From the NCBI GenBank assembly GCA_002633005.1, contig NMRA01000179.1, positions 288,214 to 352,213 on the forward strand: a stretch of DNA of 64,000 nucleotides. Reading direction: 5' to 3'. A program made the translations under genes and the position numbers. This document shows, in pieces, positions 1 to 12,100 of the stretch. Source of the DNA: Phoronis australis (lineage: Eukaryota; Phoronida; Phoronidae). Position 1 is the first letter of the stretch; every line of letters starts with the position of its first letter. The notes beneath the pieces are model-generated. The model saw only the letters and a program-made list of their open reading frames with translations. It searched no databases and was not told where the DNA came from.

Positions 1-2711
1 ACGTTAAAAATGAAAATAGAATAAAAACATCGACATACGGCGATGTTTCGAGAAACAAAAACAAGTTTTATCTCAAAACACTGAGCTCCTCATCTGTGCT
101 TGATTTTGCTGGACACAGTAACCGGCGAAGTAATTCCCCGGCCTGCAGTCGCCCTGACTCTTGGCCGGGAAAATAAACGCTTGCTAAATTGGCTTTGATT
201 TTCAGTTAGCAGGGAAATTATATTTTCAAACCTCGCAAAAGCAAACTTTCAATAAATACCTCTGTTGTCTAACCGCACCGGCGCAAACCGAGGGGGTGTA
301 GTGAATTTTAGTCAATGAGCTGAATGTCGGCGATGGTAAAATAATGCAGCGTTAGGAGCATGAAGCAGTATTTTTTTAATCTCTTGTCACAAGGACTTCA
401 CTCATAAAGGGCCGGGAACCAACTAATTAATGTTTTCATCTTGCCCCGCGGAGCACACTTGTCCGTGCAGCGCAGGCCAGGCGGTCCGGTTCCGCTGCAG
501 TATATACGAATGTTTGTGGCAAAGTGGGAATTATTCCTTTTACTTTAAACTCATTAAAGGAGAATGTCACCCAAAAAACAACCTATTTTGTATCAATTTA
601 GATCAAGTAGTTCTACACGATAACGGCACGTTAGGTCGCCTTGGGATTTCAGCACAATTTTCTGAAAAATGATCGAAATTTAATAACGAATTTTGATAGC
701 AATGCGCCACAATTTTGTAGAAAATAAATAATAATATTCTGCATGCTTTATCTTAGCGCGTTCATGCATATAGTGTGCGTACGTTAAGAACGGGTGATTG
801 TGCAGAGGCATTATCCTCAAAATTGCTCGTGTTGGCTTGCTTCTGATCAAGCGAAAACAAGTTTTTTTTTTCACTACCGACAGCCGTAGAGTATTTGTAA
901 CCGTTTCTTGTTGAGCAATTTCCAAAATACGTTGTCTTGCCGCCCTCAAAATGAGCGCTGCATACTTTATGCTACGAAGTCGGAATGAATTCATTAAGTC
1001 AGCCTTCGCTACCAGCTCTACCGATGTGTCTGACCCGTGTTTAGGGCAGTTCTTGATCCTTGGGAAACAGGTAGTAACTAAATTTTTGATCTCGCTAACT
1101 GGTATTACACCAGGCACACAACACGTATAACCTCTCTGTGGCCGGTTGGCCCCCACGCTTGCCGACGTACTTGTTTACCGGCTTAACCACAATGCAACAT
1201 TCTGACCCATTTCCAATATGGCGGCGTTGCAACTCCGCTATTGTATACAAGTGTCGGAAACTATCTTTGTATGTATACGGCATTCATGATTTGAACCAGT
1301 TATTCCGATAAAACAGCCGGGGACGGCATGCCTTAGTTTTTTGTCAGTGGGAGTGGTCTCGATTGGTCTGCACCGGGTCATCGGCTGCAGGTCCGAGCCT
1401 GACAAAATAATTTCTGTCAAAATTTATTTTGTGGCATTATTTCAACATTCTCAGTAAGTACAAATTGTATCTATTTTGGTTTTATTAAAGTTGAGGTCCG
1501 CTTGCAGGCTGCTAACACACACTGCTCCAGTCGCACAGCCGGCGTATACTAAAGCCTGGGTTCCTGAATGAATTGTACTGTACAAGGTTACTTCACAATG
1601 GCGGTGTGATCTTCGGTCGGAATCGTGAGTGACGCGTTTATTTAAACTTTCTTCGACTACAGATTTTGTATTGGTTATGGAATTAGTATTGCGTGGTCCC
1701 TTATAATGTCTTCTAACCATTTAATAAGGGTTAAAAGCGCATGCTTCTAGGACTTAAAAATGAGTACATGTATACTTTAGTTGCCAAAACTGGAGTTACC
1801 ACAAACTTAGTCAATGGTATTACTTTTCGATGGTTTATGCAAATACATGACATTCACTAGCGATATTACTGTTTTAGATAACCGCCATATCAGAAAGAGA
1901 TAACCAGTCCTGGTTATCTCTTCCTGGTCATGTGGAATAAACGATTGAAAGAAGCTGACGTGTTGCTCGATCGCCAACTCTGACAGTCTGTTGTGAAGGA
2001 ACATGTCGACACTCAGGGGTGAAAGTGACTCTTCTTCATTTTGATGACTGTGTGGAATAGAAAAGTGAACATGGTTAATTGTTTCGATTGCGGGACGTAG
2101 ATCCATGAATCGTATGCTGAGGGAGTAGTCTACGTTATAATTTATGTTAAATTTGTTAAAAGACAGTGATTTTGTGGATTCTAAGTCTAGAAAAGCAACT
2201 AAGTTGAAATGGCCAGCTCTACTTTAAAATTGGCTTTGAAAGTAATCAATCTCTAGACATTGGCCTGAGGGAGATTTCTGTAGCGTTTATTAAAAAATAT
2301 TGAAGTCATAGAATTGATTTTCTTTTACACAAACCTTTCTTATGGGTTAATAATGTCCTATTCTAGTTATAAATGAAACGAAATTCCGTCCAATGTTAGA
2401 AGTGATGTATATGCAGGCGCGTTGCAATAAAAAGTTGATTTGTTTCATGACCATCCAGTTTATCTTCACGGAGGGGGGGGGGTGACTGTGACTTGCCACA
2501 ATGAGTTACGAAGATCGTGTCTCAAGGTTAACAGTCTGGAAAGAATGGGCGGTAGTGGGATGTTGATCACTCCTGGCGGTACAATCTGAATCACTGTGAG
2601 GTCCTTTGCAGTCGGACGGACAGACGGGCATAACAGCAACAAGCACACATACGTGGCGGAGTGTGCTATTTGAGTCATAAACCCATTAGGACGCCCCCTT
2701 GACTGACTCAC
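1..2711. other. No gene recognised
   Basis: Only short unsupported ORFs; no exon with family similarity and splice sites was seen. A run of G at 2,471-2,481. The stretch 555-645 shares a diverged segment with 3,805-3,880 ('aaaaaacaacctattttgta'). Confidence 0.6.
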
Positions 2712-2815
2712 CTTACAGGAAGACGGGTTGCAGCAAGTGGATTTGCATTCAGACAAGATACCACAGTCGCACTCTTCGCCAGAATCGACAACGCCGTTAC
2801 CACAAACAACGGATC
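2712..2815 (-). CDS. Separate ADAM-type disintegrin exon (paralogue or relic)
   Basis: A second, clearly different disintegrin start: SVVCGNGVVDSGEECDCGIL then SECKSTCCNPSSCK, with an acceptor attacatctag and donor TGTAAG|gtgagt. It parallels the middle of the 14,829-15,078 exon but has different borders and entry phase. Lying 3.2 kb downstream of the EGF exon, it cannot follow it in one normal ADAM. It therefore belongs to a tandem ADAM gene running off the left edge, or is an exon relic. No protease exon for it was found between 2.8 and 6.0 kb. Confidence 0.8.
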
Positions 2816-3536
2816 CTAGATGTAATTAATAATCATCAATGGCAATAGATTGTGCAAAAGTCCAGTCACGTTACACGTGTTTAAATATATACTGTATGGT
2901 GTACGCTTAAAACGCTGGGAATTCAAACTCGGATAATGTGCACCAAACTGCTCTAGGCCCTAACATAGAACTCTGGACATGGAATGCCAACTCTTGCATT
3001 TTAGTGTTGGAGCTTGCGACCCCGAGGTTTCACGGGAATGACCACAATAACTTGCATCGTGAATTTACACTTGTCCACTCGACTGAGTTTTCATCAAGAG
3101 CTGTAGTTATAAAATCGAGCCTAATTTCATTGCTCCATGTTCAGTTTGTCAGTTTGGTTCATATTGGAGTGAGGTACGATTCCAGACAACCAGCGACTTC
3201 TCGGAAAATTAGTCAACAAACCCGACAATTACACTGGTCATGCTTTACACAACAACACCAACCCGTGGCTGGATGTCGGGAATAGTCTGGCCTCTGATAT
3301 ATTTTCAGCTCCAGCCTTAGCGCCACTTTCGACAACCTATATGTGTTTGGGGTTTTCAACAAGACATGTTTCGAGTGCAATACCGGTGAGCAAAATGTTG
3401 AAAATAATCGATGGAGGTATTATCTCTTTGATTTTTCGACATTTTGGCACTGTTTCTTTGGTATGTCTGTATCAAGTAATAGTGCGAAAATATTTGAACT
3501 AATGTCGATATTTTCCAAATGCAACTTTTACTATAT

Positions 3537-3693
3537 ACAGGGGCGGATCCAGGATTTTGAGTTAGGGGGGCCACGGCAGAATATTTGCCAGGATTTTGCC
3601 CGTCAGACATTCGCACTTTCTAACTGCCAAATGGAATCTGGGAGATTTTTATGGTGGGGCCCCCTAGGCCCCCATCTAAATCCGCCACTGATA
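3537..3693. mobile_element. Short inverted-repeat element with CAG(G/T)GGCGGAT ends
   Basis: Starts CAGGGGCGGATCCAGGATTT and ends AAATCCGCCACTG, giving inverted termini of about 12 bp; 157 bp, non-coding. A related copy lies at 18,703-18,857. Confidence 0.7.
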
Positions 3694-4917
3694 TATGTGC
3701 TGAAAATGGCATTTTTAAAAGGATACTAAACCTAGTTTTAACAATTTTTCCAAAACAGGTTCTATTGCCAGCTATTGCACTATTGATACAAATGTACCTT
3801 CCTTAAAGGAGCATGCCAACCAAAAAACAACCTAATTTGTATCATTTTAGATGAGTAGGTCTACTCCATAATGGCACGTACGGTTGCGTTACCTGACACC
3901 TGACGGCAGACGGAGGTGTTGAAATTATCCAATGACGTAATTGGTTTCACACGCAGTCTGTTCAGCAGTTCACAACACGGGTTACTGGTGTCAGCTTATT
4001 GCTTGAATTCATCGTTTAACTCCAATAAATCATCAAACTTCAATGTAAATCCTTTAAAAATACACCGAGTTCTTATAAAAACGTGTTGTTTTATTTCGCT
4101 GTTACGGATTTACATGTATTGGTATTTGGACACCGTAGCCTACAAAGTTCGGCAGGCCAATAAGGTCCGTAGCAGGAGTTTGCGGTCTGTTCGGAGATAA
4201 ATTCGAAGTATTTTTCCGTGAGATACAGACACGAGAACCTAGATCTGTGCTGTTTAGACTTGTGATTTTTGAGTTCTAAACACACAAAACGCTAGTTATC
4301 CTGGCCAGTAGCCGGGAACCCGATCAGACCCGTCGCGGCCGGACTGACTCGTTATCCCGGCCAGTGGCTCGGAAACTGATCAGACATCACGAACATAAAC
4401 CAGCCAAAGTTGGAAACTAAACTTCCGGTCATGAAAATACTATACTAGTGAGCCAAAGAAGTAAATTGCTCGCCGTGATTATGTTGGTGAATTAGCGACG
4501 AAACTGCAAATCTACTCAGCTTACTCGTCGGGGGTCGCGAATTCAGGTTCCGCTTTGGCAACAGAACCGTCAGGGCAGAAAGTGTACAATCATTATTTTA
4601 ATAATGTAAATGTAAATAAAGATTACCCTAACACCTGGCCGTGGGATGGAAATAGAGTTGTTTTAAAACAGTTTCTGTCAGCAAGCATGACCTCCCACAC
4701 CGCCTCGGTGTCCCGTTAATTAGTTTTATTGCATCTAAAGCTGGTAACGCAGTGATTTATTCATTGCTGGCTTCTCAAATCATTTGCACTCACGAACACT
4801 CCAAATGAATTACAAATTGCATCTAATGAAACAGACTTTGTTTCAGTTTTATATAAGTATTGGTAAGGGTGAGAATAATTCATTTTGAAACAGAACGCTC
4901 AGTAATAAACGCCAACA

Positions 4918-5088
4918 TGGACTCGCAATCCCGACTTAAACGAGAGCTCATCAGTCGATCCCTACGAAGACTTCGCAGGTGGATCGTTAAGTTTCACAGG
5001 CTATCAGTTCGAACCGGAATACAGAGATGAAGAAATACTAGAGAGGAGCCGAGAACAAGCTCAGACAACGGAACATATTGATAGTTAA
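4918..5088 (+). pseudogene. Fragment of a repeat-borne ORF (FTGYQFEPEY motif)
   Basis: The frame reads SSVDPYEDFAGGSLSFTGYQ then FEPEYRDEEILERSREQAQT and a stop. This resembles the N-terminal part of a large invertebrate family carrying a P2X7-tail-like cysteine domain and often linked to transposons. The cysteine part is absent, so this is a fragment at best. Confidence 0.35.
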
Positions 5089-5120
5089 GCCGGCATTCGT
5101 CAGGCGCTGTCCCGCGACGA

Positions 5121-5393
5121 CTACAGGCCACAGACACGGAGTTGTTTCACGGCCTCATACTTGCTATTGACAACGTGCTTTTCATTCTTCACTACCGCGA
5201 GCCACGACCTAAGCATTTCGGACTCTCGAGGAAGTCGAAAAGATGATATACCCGCTTTCTTGGCAGCTGCATAGTTCGGACAAGCGGGATCAGATACACC
5301 GCAACATAATGGCATTAACTCTGCAAATGAACCACTGACGTCGCTGCTTCGTTTCTCACCTTCCTCACAGGTTAACGCGACACCTCTCGACAA
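5121..5393 (-). pseudogene. Possible THAP-like zinc-finger fragment
   Basis: An open frame of 90 codons with CCGVSDPACPNYAAAKKAGI then SSFRLPRESEMLRSWLAVVK. The 'F+.P......R..WL..+' core after a Cys pair resembles a THAP domain, common in DNA transposons. No splice partner was seen. It could be an exon or a transposon relic; recognition is tentative. Confidence 0.35.
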
Positions 5394-6017
5394 GGTAAGG
5401 TCGACCGTATGCGAGGCGATGTGGATATAGACCGATTAAGACGGCAAAAAGACTAATTAAATCGGGTGGCATTCTCCTTTAACATATACATGCATAAACA
5501 TCACTACGTTAAAGCACCTCTTCGTTGTGCCACAAAGTGAATCCTGTGGTCCGATGAAAAATGTGAGCCACCATCGCCCATTAGAACCCCCTCGAGTGTT
5601 ATTCAGATTTGTAGGCATTATGTCAAGTTTCCAAACGTGCTTCCAACTTTCGGCCGGTGTGACGAGGTTAACAGAGCAGCATTTTAGTTGTAAATTTTTA
5701 AGGGCAACAGCCTGATACAACACGCAGGTACATGTAGTTTTTGAACCATTTTGATGCCTGTTATTTAGTGGAAAATGGCTTTCAGAATACGAGCACGTTA
5801 TATAAGACTATAACAAGCTTGAAGTAATCTGCTCTTTTGTTAGTTAATGTCAGGTAGTTTTAAGCTAAATTAGGTTCAGTGTCCTTTTAATGTATTTTAA
5901 GACCGTTAAAAGTTAGATTTTCGGCTGAAATTCAGTTTCAAAATAAACGGACTATAACTGAGCACCCTGGACATGCAGACCAAAACTACCAAGACCAAAC
6001 TGTCAATGAAATTTCAC

Positions 6018-6120
6018 CGGAAGGAGCTGGCGAGCTTCCTTTTACAACAGCGCCTGGTTTGTCGCAAAATGGCGGCTGTCCTCCATTCTTGCAGTGGCAC
6101 TTGCCGTCACTGTCGCAAAC
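6018..6120 (-). CDS. ADAM EGF-like exon and start of stalk
   Basis: Encodes [20 protein letters not shown] followed by [14 protein letters not shown]. 'GVC.+.G.CHC..G+.PP.C' is the ADAM EGF-like module. The acceptor is acgttcatttag, phase 0. The 3' end is uncertain: G|gtgaaa at 6,018 is used, while a second donor (TTG|gtagtt) lies further downstream. No hydrophobic membrane-spanning exon was recognised to the left, so the C-terminus is undefined. Confidence 0.78.
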
Positions 6121-9100
6121 CTAAATGAACGTAAACACAATTCACATACAAACTGAAGCTGGGCAAGCTGCAAGTCCGAAACTTGATAACACAAACAAAA
6201 TGTACCAATTTTTTACACTATACTTCTCCAAATGTCTGCGTACAGTTTGATCGACCATAAAGCTAATTAGAATTCTAGGCTTCACTTTTTAAACTCTTGA
6301 CACAGCCAGTGACGGCACTGGCGTTCTTTCGCCAAATACTGCAGCAGAATGCCCCATATGGCTTATTCTGTTACTCGCGGTAGACTGTAATCAAGCAGAT
6401 TCTAGTCTGCCGCGGGCCACCGTCTTACATCTAGGTGCCTCTGCCGGACGGTGTGCTCCATTCAACGGGTTTCTGCTCTCAAAACTTGATTAGGTTGAAG
6501 CAAATGTGTGCATACCAAAATCAAAAAATTCAGTTTTACGGATAAAACGTGGCAAGTGACACAAATCTCTATCCAAATTGTGCACCACTCAAACTTACAT
6601 TTATGGCAGCCGGAAACAAGGGATTACAGATACGCCATAGCAACACAAAGAGTGATAACGTATCCTTTCAGCTGGTACTGACCAGTCAACTGCCAAATCT
6701 CTCTATTATCAAGTGTGGGCCATGCGAAATATTGAACCGCCTTAATAACAAAATATTCATTGCTGCTCTCTCGGATACCCGCTGCAGATTACAACCCAGC
6801 AGGGATATCAGCTAGTCCAACTTAAAATGCTACTCAACACCTATTTCCAATTCCCACTGTCGAATAAAACAGTTTACAACAGAAACAATACCGTTATTCG
6901 TGCTTTCCAATTAAAAAATATCAATATTGCGATGAAACAGAAAACGAGCCTCCGTTAAGACACTCCCTAACGCGCAATTCCCGAATTTCTAGGTCGCTTG
7001 CCCGCTTTACCAGGGGTCGTTGGTTTAATTAATACCCTGGTTTGGAAGATCTCGTCAGTTAGGCCTACTATAGTACCAAAAGGACAGAAATACATTTACG
7101 AATAATGTTTGATTTTTCCTTTAACTATTTTTGCTCTTTCCTTGGCCCATACTATACTGCACGGCAAAAACAAACTCGTCGCGAGTACAATGTTTACAGC
7201 CCGTTACACGCACGCCGTGACTTTGTTAGAAACTTTGTGACAATCAATAGTGAAAAACGCAGAAACATACAGGGTCATATTTTACGACGAACTGTCAATG
7301 TTTTAGTGACATCACTCATTCTATGTTCTGCTTTGGTGGAATTAGAGGAAAAGTGCACTTAAGTGATACTGTCCGCCTCAGGTTTCATACATATACATCG
7401 GTATCGACAACGGTCGGGGTTATGGTAACATTTTTCACATATCAAGCGTCAACAGTGTGGGATACCTGCTGACTAATGTCGGTTTGTGTCATCGTCGGAA
7501 CTTCCTTGAACGAGAGGCATCTTTGCTTATAACACATCTGAAATTGAAACAATCGTCACATGTTTTCAACAACCATGTTAAAAGAATGTCATGCATGTAC
7601 GCTGTCAAATTTTTCATTCATGGTTTTTTCTTAATGTCAGCAGGGGACTGAAACTGATCTTAGTTATATTATTTTGTTCTATTGTTCTACATGTATCTGT
7701 GTTATGGCCGATACTCATTGATTGGCATGAGGCTGAGGTCAGGACAGCGATGGTGTAATTTGTTTACCAAAGAACAGTAAGGAACATTTCGAAAGATTCT
7801 AGCATATACTGTAAGTCGATCTGGAACATTCTGAAGCCTAATATGTTTGTAGAATGATTGGATAGATTCAGGAAAGTTTTAGAATGTGCTTGAACTGGTG
7901 AAAAGTTCTAGAACATCACACGAAACTGCAAATACCCAGGCACAAGTTTGTGAAAGAGAGTTGAAAGTCACTTAAAGTTAGTTACAAGGGAGTTACGGTT
8001 GAGTAGCTGCAAGTGTCTCAGAAGTTCATCACAAGTCAAGGCTTTGCAGCACTAGCTGGAGCGTAGAATAGACATTACGTCGGACATTTTGTTTGAGTAG
8101 GCTTGTGTGTATATCGTGACATCGAAAGCTATTAGATACATTTACATTGTATATGCAGGAATCCTATTCAGAAATCTGTGTGTGCCAGACAGGTTCTATG
8201 TCGGAGGAAGAAGTTCAGGGCCATTTATATCTAAATGCAAAGAGATGTCTTAGGAAAATGTCTGCTAGTCATACGTTTACATCACGCGACCACACTAGTC
8301 TGTCCGATGGGCGGAAAATGCTTCTTCAATTAACACCAGGGTAGAGCTTCGTATACGCAAGAATCTGGCGAAGGGAGGTACATGTAGTGTCATTGCATAT
8401 TTCGTATTCACTGCATTGCGTGACAATATTTCGCGAAGCCTTGCATGAACTTGCGTTCTTGCGAGATTCTTGCCTCTACGGAAATAACGCCTCATGGCGA
8501 CTGGTTAAGGTAATTTTTCGTCACCTACTTTGCCATGGCCACAGCTGGTGCCATCTGGCACCAGTCCAGGATCGAAGTCGGGAATGCCGTAATGCATGAC
8601 GACAGCTGCACACGTTACACGAGGAGACATATATAAGATAGCTCTCCTTAAGATCAGGTTCTTGGAAACTTTTTTGAGGTGTGAAAAATCTTTTATCACG
8701 CAGTGCAGACGTCCACACAATTTATCCCTACAAAGCGACATGAAAGAGAAGATGTATATGTACTGAATGTAATTGAGAAAATACCAGAATTTCAAAGTGG
8801 CACTCAATAGTTTTTGAAAAAACTGTGGGTGTTACCTTTGCAACTGTATCAACAAGTCGCAAATGACGGAGGCTCGATAGGGTGGAAGCTTCGAATGACG
8901 TCTTCTTAATTTTCAGTCTGTTTTGTTCAGGGTAATGTTTTTTGTTAGCCAGTTCTCCCATATAAACAACTACAAGAAAACATTTGGGAATTTGAATTTA
9001 GCTGGAAGTTAGTGGTCGCCAAATAAATGTACCTTTTACCCGAGCTCTATGCTGGAGTGTTTTGGTAATCGGAATGCACTACATCTCAGTTAATAATAAT

Positions 9101-12100
9101 GGTGAACGGATTGTGCCTCAAGGGTGAAATTTGACGATTTGGTTATTTTTGTTCGTTTTTTCACTTTAATGATGCCGTTATTACCCAAAAGTCGAAAACA
9201 TTGGAAAAGTACAGCGGAATCGATTTCATTTTTCTCCGCGCCTTGCATTATCTTCATACTCCAAGTCGTTCTCAAAGGGTGGGGATTGTGGATTTGTTCG
9301 CTCAAGCCCAATACCACCAAAAGCTGTTAAGTACCACGTGGGGTATCAAAGAGTACACACACGTACCATTAAAGAGAACACACAACTTTACTATAAAAAG
9401 GAACTTCATCTACTGGATCAGCTGTGCGCATGCTTCAACTAGGATTCAAATTGTAATATCGAGACCTTGGTTGCAAATCTTTAATACAATTTCTGTCATC
9501 ACAGTCTTTATTGGGGACAAATAAAACAACAACAATAATATATATTTTAGGTTGTATTGGGAATTTCAGGGTCACAGCTCTAATACTGAGCCACAACATC
9601 ACGTTCCTTACAATATCTTTTTTATCACTCCAGCTGGTCTGCTCACTCAGCTTGTCCGGAACCTGCTTTGCAGGTTGTTATAGCCCAGTTGGCTGTTTGA
9701 TGTACCCACTTGGTACGTTATTATATGATATTTGCCCATTTGGCAGTTGTACCCATTTGGTACTTGTTATTGAATTTGTCGTTTTGCTCTACCCAGTTGC
9801 CGGTAGGCAATCAGCTAATACCCATTTGGTATTATGTACCCATTTGGTACTATGCCAACCTGTGCCACTTAGTATCCGATACTCAATTAGAAATACACAT
9901 TGGGTATCGTAAATGTGTGTGTTATCTCTTGTAATTAAGGAACCCATCTGGTTCCTTATGTGAAATATTCATTTGTAGAGCTGTGACCCTGAAATTCCTA
10001 ATACAACCTAAAATATATATTATTGTTGTTGTTTTATTTGTCCCCAATAATAAGATTTATGGCATTCTGACGTAAATCCTATTATTTGGGCAAATACACT
10101 GTAACATTCTACAGCCCTTCATCCTTCATATCCAACTCCTAGTTTGTTCCTACCAAATCCGATGGTAGCGCTGTTTGATCTTTCTCTCCAGCTTCCAGTT
10201 GGCCCAGCCTCAAAGCAACAGTACATTCACTCGTAAGTTTTTCCAATTAGACCATTTGATACCTCTCCAACACTCCATACCCTGGGTTCCACAAAATCTC
10301 AATTCAACCGATTTATATCTTTTCCACCCTCCCTACCTTTCATTATGTGCATGTATTAGCAATGATTGTGTTTTATAAGCCCTGCTACGTAACGCTGGTA
10401 ACTGGTTGGAAGATGATGTTATTGTACATGTATGTTGTATTGAAATTCATTCGCTATGTACAATCTGTGGAGCTATGTAACCTATAACAGCTTATTTATT
10501 TTCCCAGTTGCGGTCCCCTGTGCTGTGGAGGTGCTGTGGTCTCTAGCTCGTGTTGCGTTTTAGACTTTCAGGAAGGATATTTATTTGTTAGCGTCGGCAA
10601 TTTTTTTTTGTTAGTCTAATATAACGATGCACATTGTGGAATGGATAACCATCGGTGATTATGCACTGCGACCAAGTAGGTCAGAGTGTGTCAGTGGCCG
10701 TGCACGAACAAAAACAATACGCGTAAATTTAATCCTATTCCAAAATGTTGGAATATAGGAAAGAAGATGGCTCCCGTGACAGATTGGCAGGTAACTCGAG
10801 GTAATGAGTATTAATTACTATGTCATGAATTCAGAGTTTGATGGCTAACAGAATGGAAGAAGTCACCGGCTGGGCAATGTAGCTCCAGAAAAAAGACCAA
10901 GCATAAATTTCAGGCAACGAGAGGTATCATAAGAGTCAACAGTGGTGACGGACACGAGAGACGTGGCAATAGCCGGTCGAATTTTAACAGTTTCTAATTT
11001 TTTTCGTTGGGATTATTCGATACACAGAGACTAACTGTACTTACGCATCCTTGCATTTTTTGAAAGTATGGTTGAATAAATGATAACCGCAGTCACCTCC
11101 ATTGATACCATCCAAGTTGACGTCAAACGCGCTCTGGTGACACACTCGCGAATCATGACCGTGCAATTCCTTGCAGGNCCTACCTTTCATTATGTGCATG
11201 TATTAGCAGTGATTGTGTTTTATAAGCCCTGCTACGTAACGCTGGTAATTACTGGTTGGAAGATGATGTTATTGTACATGTACAGTGTATGTTGTATTGA
11301 AATTCATTCGCTATGTACACCTGTACAATCTGTGGCGTTATGTAACCTATAACAGCTTATTTATTTTCCCAGTTGCGGTCCCCTGCGCTGTGGAGGTGCT
11401 GTGGTCTCTAGCTCGTGTTGCGTTTCAGACTTTCAGGAAGGATATTTATTTGTTAGCGTCGGCAATTTTTTTTGTTAGTCTAATATAACGATGCACATTG
11501 TAGAATGGATAACCATCGGTGATTACGCACTGCGACCAAGTAGGTCAGAGTGTGTCAGTGGCCGTGTACGGACAAAAACAATACGCGTAAATTTAATCCT
11601 ATTCCAAAATGTTGGAATAAAGGAAACAACATGGCTCCCGTGACAGAGTGGCACTTAACTCGAGGTAATGAGTATTAATTAGTATGTCATGAATTCAGGA
11701 TTTGATGGCTAACAGAATGGAAGTAGTCACCGGCTGGGCAATGTAGATCCAGAGAAAAGACCAAGCATACATATTTCAGGCAACGAGAGGTATCATTAAG
11801 AGTCGACTGTGGTGACGGACACGAGAGACGTGGCAATAGCCGTTCGAATTTTAACAGTTTCTAATTTTGTTTTCGTTTGGACTATTCGATACACAGAGAC
11901 TAACTGTACTTACGCATCCTTGCACTTTTTGAAAGTATGGTTGAATAAATGATAACCACAGTCACCTCCGTTAATACCATCCAAGTTGACGTCAAACGCG
12001 CTCTGGTGACACACTCGCGAATCATGACCGTGTAATTCCTTGCAGGCGCCTGTAGCGTTATTGCAGTAGCCATTGAAGCAATGTGACTGAAATGCACAAG

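Larger units (their letters stand above)
2816..6017. other. Intergenic or 3' ADAM region, mostly repeats
   Basis: Holds the short element at 3.54 kb, the repeat-borne fragments at 4.92-5.39 kb and a diverged repeat at 3.8 kb. No transmembrane or cytoplasmic ADAM exon was recognised here, though one is expected. Confidence 0.55.
8606..10331. other. ADAM intron with a hairpin-bearing MITE
   Basis: Apart from the 9.5 kb element, no coding signal. An exon carrying the cysteine-rich 'CGK..C' segment should lie between 11.9 and 8.6 kb but was not found. Confidence 0.55.
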
